A stretch of DNA of 26,860 nt. Source: a virus. How positions within the stretch are numbered: position 1 is the stretch's first letter; every line of letters begins with the position of its first letter. Below the pieces are notes generated by a model that was given only the letters and a program-made list of their open reading frames with translations, did no database searches and was not told where the DNA came from. Of the stretch, positions 20,828 through 26,860 are shown in pieces. The translations under genes and the position numbers were made by a program. The stretch covers positions 1 through 26,860 of IMG/VR virus record IMGVR_UViG_3300010885_035331. One strand, written 5' to 3'.

Positions 20828-22324
20828 TTAAAGGAAAACTGAAACTCCGCCGGGGGTGAATGCTTGCCCAAGACCTTTTACGATTACGAGATGGTAATAA
20901 AGATTTGCACCAAAGATATTATTAACAATACCATAACGGGTCATTAGACCAACGCGAGGGGTAAAGTTAATTGGATCAATAGCACGTTGTACCATGATCG
21001 GAATATATGGACAAAAGATAATACCTGTATCATAATATTCAGAACCTTTATAACCCAAAAGCGCATACTCAACAGGTTGGGTATAAGGAGCAGTTGTTGC
21101 TGAACCTGTACCGGAACCACTATTGGTGTACTTGTTATTGTTATAGTTGGTATTCTGAACTTCAGTTCTTGTATCACGATAAACGGTGAAACGAGCACCA
21201 ACTGTACCTACCTTTGCGATACCAACACCAGTAGTCGAGACTGTGCCATTGATTTCGAAAATCTTAAAGTCGGGTAGCATTTCGAGGATGCTGCAAACGC
21301 GAGGAGTTGCAATAATGAAATTGGCAGCACCACGACGATTACGAGCAGCCATACGGCCAGCTTCGATAATAAGTTTTTGGTAGAAAGTTAGATTACGTTC
21401 AGCAGTCCAACGACCGTCAGCACTAATAGGACTCCAGAAGGAGAACCCAGCCCCGTAACCAGCATTAAACGCAGATTGGATCATACGCATAACAACTTCA
21501 CGGTCAATTTCAGCTTGGAGTTCATAAGACATTGCATTAGTAAGCTCACCATCGATGTCGATGCCTTGCATATTTTTAATGTCTTGTTCCAGTTCAATTG
21601 ACCAACGAGTTGCCAAGCGGCGTGTTCCAGCTTCAACGGATGTCTTTTCAAACTTCATTTCAATCTGAGGGATATTACCAGTATTTTCATAGTTGGCAAG
21701 AAGTTGAGCGACACCTGTATCTTGATCTGCGAATGACCACACACCAGCTAGGCCGGATAGTGAAGCACTTGATGCGCCAGAGAATCGGGTATCAAGTAAT
21801 TGATAACCAAGTTCTGAGCCATTGGTAGCATCACCGTTACCAGTGTAAACACCAGGACCACTACCGCCACCAGCGTTACCAGTACCACTAGTGTTAGAAA
21901 CACCAGAAGTATCAGCAGCAAGGAAGGTTGATTGATACTCGTAACGCAGAGCGAAAGCAAGACCAACCGGGCCACCCATAGGTTGGACACCGCAAATCTC
22001 GTTAGAGATTAGTTCAGGGAAAGTACGACGAATCATAGGAATGAGGATTTTTGGAAGCCGACTATCGCCAGAAGCATATCCGTCACTATTAGGGGAGACA
22101 TTTGGACCACCCGCACCAGTTGCGCCGAATAAACCGCCAGTAGAGTTACTACCAGCTTCTTCTAAACACCATCTTTCTTGATTTTCTAACAAAATTGCGG
22201 TACTACGATATGCGTGTTCGTTTTGGATTTCGTGAACATCTTTGGAGGTATAGTCCAGGATGTTCTTCCATTTTGAAACAACTGCATTCACGTAATTAGG
22301 ATCGTTATTTTGAGGGATTTTCAT
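20828..22324 (-). CDS. gp23: Major capsid protein, gp23-like
   Basis: 498 residues. Recognisable T4 gp23 features: the N-terminal LLENQERWCLEEAGS region, EICGVQPMGGPVGLAFALRYEY (about 110-131), and the C-terminal NFTPRVGLMTRYGIVNN segment. It builds the hexamers of the head shell. The N-terminal 56 residues are probably removed during maturation: L54-E55-E56/A57 fits the (L/I)-x-E rule of the prohead protease, close to the T4 site at residue 65. There is no late motif at its start; expression may come from the upstream core/scaffold promoter. A strong terminator follows. Confidence 0.93.
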   Translation of the reverse strand: MKIPQNNDPNYVNAVVSKWKNILDYTSKDVHEIQNEHAYRSTAILLENQERWCLEEAGSNSTGGLFGATGAGGPNVSPNSDGYASGDSRLPKILIPMIRRTFPELISNEICGVQPMGGPVGLAFALRYEYQSTFLAADTSGVSNTSGTGNAGGGSGPGVYTGNGDATNGSELGYQLLDTRFSGASSASLSGLAGVWSFADQDTGVAQLLANYENTGNIPQIEMKFEKTSVEAGTRRLATRWSIELEQDIKNMQGIDIDGELTNAMSYELQAEIDREVVMRMIQSAFNAGYGAGFSFWSPISADGRWTAERNLTFYQKLIIEAGRMAARNRRGAANFIIATPRVCSILEMLPDFKIFEINGTVSTTGVGIAKVGTVGARFTVYRDTRTEVQNTNYNNNKYTNSGSGTGSATTAPYTQPVEYALLGYKGSEYYDTGIIFCPYIPIMVQRAIDPINFTPRVGLMTRYGIVNNIFGANLYYHLVIVKGLGQAFTPGGVSVFL

Positions 22325-22389
22325 ATGATATATTTTTCTTTCTATATTTTGTTCAAGCCTAGAGGGGCTTCAAGGTTCTTGGGGGATTC

Positions 22390-23265
22390 TTATTTGATAC
22401 CCTTACCCCTTGAGAGGGCAGTGAGGTAATCATTTTGAAGATCATTATTATTTACCTTTTCAGCCACAACTTTTTGAATTGGGGCTACATCAGGCTTAAC
22501 AGTCCGTGATCGAAGGGCTTCTTCTTTCAGAACTTTAAGTTTGGAAGTCTCTTGCTTTTCAAAGAGACGTAGAGTATAATCAAAATTCTCTTCGATAAAC
22601 TTTAGAGATTTATCTTGAAGTGCTTTACGAAGGAAGTTCTTTTTGGTTTCAGGTAACTTGGAAGTTTTTGCTTCTAGGAACATGTTGACTTCAGTTTTTT
22701 GATTTGCCTCATAAAGATTTTTAAATTGAGTTTTCAATTCTTTATTTTCTACTTGAAGTTTTTCAATCTGATCTTTACCATCCACAATTGCAGTCTGGAC
22801 TGATTCCTTCATCATAACAGAATCAACAGCCAATACTTTACGGAGATTTTCTAGAACATTGAAAGCGGTCTTGTTTTTAACAGCGATTGATAGATCATTC
22901 TTATCAACTGAATTAGCAATGAACTCTTCCAAATAATTACTGATTTGTTCAACTAGAACATTCTTGAAATTGGAAGCACCTTTCTTTAGATTACGCTCAT
23001 AAAGTTTTACAACATTGACTAATTTGGAAGCGTTGTTCTTATCGACTGCTTCAACCACTTTCATCATTTTATTGGCACGGTCTTTATCAAGAGTATCAAC
23101 AAGAACTTTTAGTTTGTGGGCATATAGTTCATCCTGTTCTAGAAGTGCTGCTTCAATACCCAAATCAACCTTGGCCTTGAATGCTTCTTCGATGGCAGTT
23201 AGGGTATCAGGAGTTAGAACCTTCTGAACGTCTTCTGTAAATAGATTTTTAAGATTTTTATTCAT
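22390..23265 (-). CDS. Prohead scaffold protein, gp22-like
   Basis: 291 residues, almost entirely helical and highly charged (long Lys/Glu/Asp-rich stretches, for example KDQIEKLQVENKELKTQF about 167-184). This composition and the position between core protein and capsid protein are those of T4 gp22, the internal scaffold degraded by the prohead protease. Several internal (L/I)-x-E-like sites exist. The ATG follows the stop of the core gene by five bases without a late motif, so it is operon-internal. Confidence 0.85.
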   Translation of the reverse strand: MNKNLKNLFTEDVQKVLTPDTLTAIEEAFKAKVDLGIEAALLEQDELYAHKLKVLVDTLDKDRANKMMKVVEAVDKNNASKLVNVVKLYERNLKKGASNFKNVLVEQISNYLEEFIANSVDKNDLSIAVKNKTAFNVLENLRKVLAVDSVMMKESVQTAIVDGKDQIEKLQVENKELKTQFKNLYEANQKTEVNMFLEAKTSKLPETKKNFLRKALQDKSLKFIEENFDYTLRLFEKQETSKLKVLKEEALRSRTVKPDVAPIQKVVAEKVNNNDLQNDYLTALSRGKGIK

Positions 23266-23270
23266 ATGTT

Positions 23271-23711
23271 TTAGAATAGTGGTTTGGATAGTTCTTGTTC
23301 AATTTTGGTTTGAAGTTTGGACTCCACTGCTTGCTTAATATATTTATCCGCAGCGGCATAATTTTTTAATATAATACATTCAATAAAATTAATTATGTCG
23401 GTATTCTCTTTTAATTTCTCTTTTCTATCATAAGAACCCTTACCTTTTTCGGGTTTTTCTGTTTTGGTTCTACCATCAACCTTACCAGATGACCGCATAC
23501 GCTCTTTTACTTTTGGAGCCTTTACAGTCATTTTGGTTTGTTCATCTTCTTCATCTTCAGATTTGGCTTTCTTTTTGGATTTCTTTTCACCAGCTAAAGC
23601 ATAAGCAATGGCAACTGCCTGTTTTTTAGGCTTGCCTGCTTTAATTTCCGTGGAGATATTCTTAGAAAATCCTTTTTTAGATTTTGCTGCTTTTCCTTTT
23701 TCTAATGGCAT
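23271..23711 (-). CDS. Small prohead core protein, gp67/68-like with basic N-terminal module
   Basis: 146 residues in two parts. Residues 1-45 (KGFSKNISTEIKAGKPKKQAVAIAYALAGE) match the small basic DUF6496-like pattern. Residues 100-146 (NFIECIILKNYAAADKYIKQ, then SKLQTKIEQEL) resemble the helix of T4 gp67/gp68 prohead core proteins. A very charged linker (KKSKKKAKSEDEEDEQTK) joins them. T4 core proteins carry the acidic part after the helix, so the order here is different. Its place between protease and scaffold supports a core role. Confidence 0.7.
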   Translation of the reverse strand: MPLEKGKAAKSKKGFSKNISTEIKAGKPKKQAVAIAYALAGEKKSKKKAKSEDEEDEQTKMTVKAPKVKERMRSSGKVDGRTKTEKPEKGKGSYDRKEKLKENTDIINFIECIILKNYAAADKYIKQAVESKLQTKIEQELSKPLF

Positions 23712-23722
23712 ATTATTATTTA
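23712..23722 (-). promoter_or_regulatory. Late promoter motif CTAAATA-N5 abutting ATG
   Basis: TAAATA at 23717-23722, preceded by a second TAAATA at 23725-23730 whose first three bases are the stop of the protease gene. It probably drives core, scaffold and capsid genes. Confidence 0.65.
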
Positions 23723-23727
23723 GTTAT

Positions 23728-24396
23728 TTAACAGAGAGTGTTGATAAACTTGAGGATTTGTTCTCTCAGATAGTTATCAACATCATGTTTTGGTAGAGTA
23801 GATATGGCTTTTTCGAAATTATCGTATTGTTCTTCGTAAGAACCATCGTCGGAAATATACCATTGTTTCGCTTCCAAAATACCATTAACAAATGCTTTAG
23901 GGAAACTTGGATCTGCCACAACATCAATAGCCACCAGATGCATATTTTCTACAATATTGCAATCTGATGATTCTTTGAGACTACCCAAACAACGGGAACT
24001 GACCCCAATCTTAATACCATCATTTATGAGAGAGCGAAGTATTTGGCCACATGGGGTTGATAAAACTTTCGATTTACCATAGAACACATTATTATCTTCA
24101 GTTAATTGAGTTACTACGTGACAAGTTTCTTTAAGATCAATCTCTGCATGGCTAGGATGTCCAAGTTGTCCCATCGCTCTACCGGGAGTTACCATTTCAT
24201 TTAGATATCTATTAACTTCATTACGCATTTCATGTATTTGATATCTGCGCTTGTTTTTATTGATACCTTCCGCCATTAAGAATGGTCCAGATATATATAA
24301 AGTAGATGGACTCTTTAAATCTTTCTGTTCTTCCAAGATTTCAAAATCATCTAAACTAGAATGTAATTCGGATATCAGCTTCAATTTTAATGCCAT
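23728..24396 (-). CDS. gp21: Prohead maturation protease, gp21-like (S77/U9 type)
   Basis: 222 residues. Serine-protease core: H80 in GQLGHPSHAE, S133/S134 in IGVSSRCLGS and Asp 158/162 in AIDVVADPSFP form the likely triad. It digests scaffold and core proteins and trims the capsid protein inside the prohead, usually after (L/I)-x-E. The N-terminal SGPFLMAEGINKNKRRYQIHEM segment is also typical. First gene of the head module, with its own late motif. Confidence 0.92.
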   Translation of the reverse strand: MALKLKLISELHSSLDDFEILEEQKDLKSPSTLYISGPFLMAEGINKNKRRYQIHEMRNEVNRYLNEMVTPGRAMGQLGHPSHAEIDLKETCHVVTQLTEDNNVFYGKSKVLSTPCGQILRSLINDGIKIGVSSRCLGSLKESSDCNIVENMHLVAIDVVADPSFPKAFVNGILEAKQWYISDDGSYEEQYDNFEKAISTLPKHDVDNYLREQILKFINTLC

Positions 24397-24407
24397 GTAT
24401 ATATTTA
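24397..24407 (-). promoter_or_regulatory. Late promoter motif CTAAATA-N5 abutting ATG
   Basis: TAAATA at 24402-24407, five bases before the ATG at 24396. Confidence 0.65.
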
Positions 24408-24490
24408 GTTATATTATTGATAAATCAAGGGTATATTTTATTAAAGGAGTATAAATCCATAAAGATCATTGATCTTTTACACTGAAGTAT

Positions 24491-24501
24491 TAAATAAATA
24501 T
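24491..24501 (+). promoter_or_regulatory. Late promoter motif TTAAATA-N5 abutting ATG
   Basis: TAAATA at 24491-24496, five bases before the ATG at 24502. A separate AAAGGAG at about 24443-24449 is too far upstream to serve this start. Confidence 0.5.
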
Positions 24502-25677
24502 ATGAAACATTTAAAATGTCGGAGATTTACCGAACAAATGGTTAGGGATATATCGGCATCCTATAATAGTTTAACGGAATGGAATTCAAAAGACCCTTCC
24601 AGTTGTAGAGCAGCTAAGAGATTTGGGATATATGAAGAATTGAAAAACACTAAAAATATTCGAAGAGAATCTACTCCCCAACGAATGATTAAATTTATAT
24701 TTGATAAATTATTAAGTGAGGATGGAATATATAATTGTAGGTCTGTAATTACGCCATTTGAAATAGATGTGTATTATGATTCAAGAAATTTCGGAATAGA
24801 ATATAATGGACATGCTTTTCATTTTGGGAGATATTATGATGAAAATAGAGAATATAGGAAAAGACAAAAAGAAGAAGAGATGTCCAACATATGGTTATTT
24901 CATGTAAATGAAGATCGACATTATAACTATAATGAATACGATTCATTTATAAAGAAATATATTATAGATAATTTAACTAAAATAAATGATTGGTGTAAAA
25001 CTAATATTACACCAACTGAAATTGATAATATAGACCTACAAAATATAGATGATATATTAACTTTTAATTGGGACGAAGTTTTAAAATTAATTGATTCTTA
25101 TGAATGTGGTTCAGAATTTAGGAAAAATCATAGGTCTCTTTACCATACTATAATTAGTAAAAATAGAAAAGATATTTTAAATTACATAAACAATAAAACC
25201 GTAAATTATTATAAACAGATATATGATAACTATAATGATGAATTATATAATTTATCCATAACACATTTATCATATGACCATTTCTACAAAGATAAAACTA
25301 TATATGGTAAATGTAATAAAAGAAAATTAATACCGAAAATAAAAAAATGGTTTTTAGATAAAGAAATTGAAAATTCCGATGAATTTATAACTGCCATGAT
25401 AGATAAACATAACACCTATGGAGATTTTTATAGGAATTTTGAAGATTTGTACTACGCTGAAAAGAGAGGACTTCAAGATACCATAAAAACATTATTTTAT
25501 ACTAAGAATAAAGATAATAATTTAATACCATGGTTTAAAACTCTATCAATCGAAGAACAATATGAATATCTGAGAAGTAATTATACCACCTCTACGTTTA
25601 TAGTGGATAAGCGATTATACGACTATTATAATAGAAGAAAACAACTTCCCATTATTCGAGAATTACTTTCAAGCTAA
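24502..25677 (+). CDS. Homing endonuclease with EDxHD-like core and five DNA-binding-type repeats
   Basis: 391 residues from the ATG at 24502; a TTG start at 24469 is possible. The nuclease core is near residues 80-110: PFEIDVYYDSRNFGIEYNG followed by HAFH, the same class as the 19118-20689 enzyme but with little other similarity. An N-terminal repeat (LTEWNSKDPSSCRAAKRFG) and four C-terminal repeats (CGSEFRKNHRSLYH, YDHFYKDKTIYGKC, YGDFYRNFEDLYYAEKRG, TSTFIVDKRLYDYYNRRK) share an F-x6-LY pattern known from modular phage nucleases, probably for DNA recognition. It is inserted between the protease and head-completion genes. It overlaps the convergent gene by 9 bp. Confidence 0.8.
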   Translation: MKHLKCRRFTEQMVRDISASYNSLTEWNSKDPSSCRAAKRFGIYEELKNTKNIRRESTPQRMIKFIFDKLLSEDGIYNCRSVITPFEIDVYYDSRNFGIEYNGHAFHFGRYYDENREYRKRQKEEEMSNIWLFHVNEDRHYNYNEYDSFIKKYIIDNLTKINDWCKTNITPTEIDNIDLQNIDDILTFNWDEVLKLIDSYECGSEFRKNHRSLYHTIISKNRKDILNYINNKTVNYYKQIYDNYNDELYNLSITHLSYDHFYKDKTIYGKCNKRKLIPKIKKWFLDKEIENSDEFITAMIDKHNTYGDFYRNFEDLYYAEKRGLQDTIKTLFYTKNKDNNLIPWFKTLSIEEQYEYLRSNYTTSTFIVDKRLYDYYNRRKQLPIIRELLSS

Positions 25678-26124
25678 ATCCTTATCAGTTATTATTATAA
25701 ACTCCATCCCACGCTGTTTTGCGAACTCTCTAGCATTGGTCCACTTGTCACAATTATTTTTATACATAATTTGTTCATAAAGTAATGCACTTTTCTTTTT
25801 ACGATTCTTGGTATTTGGTTCTAGTGTTTGTTTATACGGTTTCACTTCAACCAAATAATTTTTAAGAACTTCTCCTTCTTTAATGGATACTACAAAATCT
25901 ATATAATACTGGCGATTCTTACCTTTAACAGTATCATAGTATGGTATAGAGAATGGTTCACTGGCCCATTTTAAAACATTATCATTTTTATCACAGAATT
26001 GACAAAATTTTAATTCTAACCCAGAACGATAAATTGGAAGTTCTTTACCGACATATTTTTCCGAATTTCTAGGATTATAATATCCTTGGTGATAGTTGGG
26101 GTTTTTATTTAATCCTAATCCCAT
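25669..26124 (-). CDS. Head-completion nuclease, gp4-like (TnsA fold)
   Basis: 151 residues. A PD-(D/E)xK core is visible: E37 (SGLELKFCQFCD), D76 (YYIDFVV) and E93-x-K95 (LVEVKPYKQT). The opening (GYYNPRNSEKYVGKELPIYRSG) is characteristic of T4 gp4/gp50 head-completion proteins, which act on the packaged head before tail attachment. The ATG lies inside the end of the HNH gene (20-bp overlap) with AAAGG three bases upstream. This is one of the few genes here with a Shine-Dalgarno-like element, suggesting translation from a joint mRNA. Confidence 0.85.
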   Translation of the reverse strand: MGLGLNKNPNYHQGYYNPRNSEKYVGKELPIYRSGLELKFCQFCDKNDNVLKWASEPFSIPYYDTVKGKNRQYYIDFVVSIKEGEVLKNYLVEVKPYKQTLEPNTKNRKKKSALLYEQIMYKNNCDKWTNAREFAKQRGMEFIIITDKDLA

Positions 26125-26440
26125 GAGCCTTTACATCCTCCACAACATTCGGATTATTTATTTTCCACGAAGAATGACCATTTACTGTATGTCCAAACTT
26201 TAGATGACATTCAGATCCCATCTTCTCGCACAGGGTAATAAAATTAGTATTATCTAATTCTAATTCTGGATTCAAATGAAAAGCTTGAATATGATGAACT
26301 TGGGTATGATCTAATCCACCACAAGCAGCACAACTCGGATGTATCTCCAACCAATGCTTTCTAACAGTAGGCCAATGATTACTACGCTTATGCTTTATAT
26401 GAGTAATAACTTTAGCTATTACATGAATGGGGTTCCTCAT
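26105..26440 (-). CDS. HNH endonuclease-like protein
   Basis: 111 residues. Zinc-type HNH motif: C37-x2-C40 (HPSCAACGG), H49-H50 (QVHHI), N64/N66 (LDNTNFITLC) and C78-H79 (ECHLKFGH). The C-terminal SWKINNPNVVEDVKAHG is typical of a phage HNH family. It could be a homing enzyme or a helper of DNA packaging; its tight overlap with the head-completion gene favours a stable association with head genes. Confidence 0.85.
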   Translation of the reverse strand: MRNPIHVIAKVITHIKHKRSNHWPTVRKHWLEIHPSCAACGGLDHTQVHHIQAFHLNPELELDNTNFITLCEKMGSECHLKFGHTVNGHSSWKINNPNVVEDVKAHGIRIK

Positions 26441-26451
26441 GTATATATTTA
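26441..26451 (-). promoter_or_regulatory. Late promoter motif TTAAATA-N5 abutting ATG
   Basis: TAAATA at 26446-26451, five bases before the ATG at 26440. Confidence 0.65.
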
Positions 26452-26475
26452 ATATATCACATCATCTCATGTACA

Positions 26476-26860
26476 TTATAGTAATGCTGTTACAATCCAG
26501 TTGGTACCATTAGAACACACCAGACATTTAGCAGCACCACCTGTCATTACAGTCAAACCTACAGTCGGAGTTAATGCATTGGTAACTCCAGCTATACCGA
26601 ATAAGTATGACGCAGCAGCGGGCAAGTTAGCTACCAAGTAACTACCAATAGTAACAACACCTGTAGCACTAATATTTCCAACTACAGTAAGTTTTTCATT
26701 AGGTGTCGTAGTACCAATCCCGACAAGCCCACCACTTGTTATAGTCATCCGTGTGCTACTGGCAGTTTGGAATGCCATATCACGATTACTAGCACTTGTA
26801 GGTAGGGTTTCTGTGCCAATTACAAAAGTATTATTAACCCACTTTAGAGAAGCTCTTTCA
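26476..26860 (-). CDS. Tail-fibre-like protein, C-terminal part (truncated by the window)
   Basis: The frame is open to the right edge, so the N-terminus lies outside; 127 residues are visible. GGLVGIGTTTPNEKLTVVGN is a repeat-type element common in phage fibres and needle-like appendages (GIGTTTPxEKL-V-G). It continues with NISATGVVTIGSYLV and a short Gly/Ala-rich, beta-rich end (GGAAKCLVCSNGTNWIVTALL). It probably contributes to host recognition. An internal ATG at 26778 is not taken as the start. Confidence 0.75.
   Translation of the reverse strand, partial: ERASLKWVNNTFVIGTETLPTSASNRDMAFQTASSTRMTITSGGLVGIGTTTPNEKLTVVGNISATGVVTIGSYLVANLPAAASYLFGIAGVTNALTPTVGLTVMTGGAAKCLVCSNGTNWIVTALL

Noticed and set aside
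24461-24477. AAAGATCA-T-TGATCTTT stem-loop as a terminator
   Set aside because: An 8-bp AT-rich stem with a one-base centre and a weak T-run; too weak to call.

Overview
The window is a piece of a double-stranded DNA tailed phage genome (myovirus), distantly T4-like. The evidence is a compact head module in T4 order on the minus strand: prohead protease (gp21-like), small prohead core protein (gp67/68-like), scaffold (gp22-like) and major capsid protein (gp23-like). With it are a two-gene baseplate spike (gp5/VgrG-like), a TnsA-fold head-completion nuclease (gp4-like) and a tail-fibre C-terminus. A lipoprotein with the shape of a unimolecular spanin and an RlpA-like protein point to a Gram-negative host; nothing seen names the host further. 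Most of the DNA is AT-rich, but two small genes at 1368-2134 are visibly richer in GC.

Layout. 1-2260: small unknown genes, a 508-bp gene-free stretch, intrinsic terminators, and clusters of TCTAAC repeats whose orientation flips on either side of the GC-rich genes. 2286-2459: three 45-bp direct repeats. 2490-7138: mostly minus-strand late genes, including an ADP-ribosyltransferase-like protein, a HExxH metallopeptidase and an RlpA-like protein, with one large plus-strand gene. 7252-9292: plus-strand lysis cassette (coiled-coil membrane protein, u-spanin, holin candidate, secreted lysozyme-like endolysin). 9298-10384: minus-strand tRNA-Asn, an S4-like mini-protein, dUTPase and an unknown protein. 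10507-13524: plus-strand B12-dependent ribonucleotide reductase and ClpP. 13519-17222: minus-strand baseplate/tail genes. 17266-19128: large plus-strand unknown protein. 19118-26440: head module flanked by two EDxHD/Vsr-like homing endonucleases, then the head-completion nuclease and an HNH protein. The right edge cuts a tail-fibre gene.

Two window-wide patterns stand out. First, fifteen genes on both strands start exactly five bases after the hexamer TAAATA, the core of a T4-type late promoter (TATAAATA), and nearly all lack a Shine-Dalgarno sequence. With T4 late-promoter geometry, transcription would begin at the A of the start codon, giving leaderless late mRNAs; the motif was used here to choose several starts. 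Second, five otherwise unrelated proteins share an N-terminal motif M-x-[ST]-F-x-x-[YF]-[YF] that resembles the T4 capsid-targeting sequence. They may be packaged in the head and delivered with the DNA.

The nucleotide-metabolism genes lack the late motif. dUTPase instead has a good sigma70-like promoter, consistent with an early/late division of expression.
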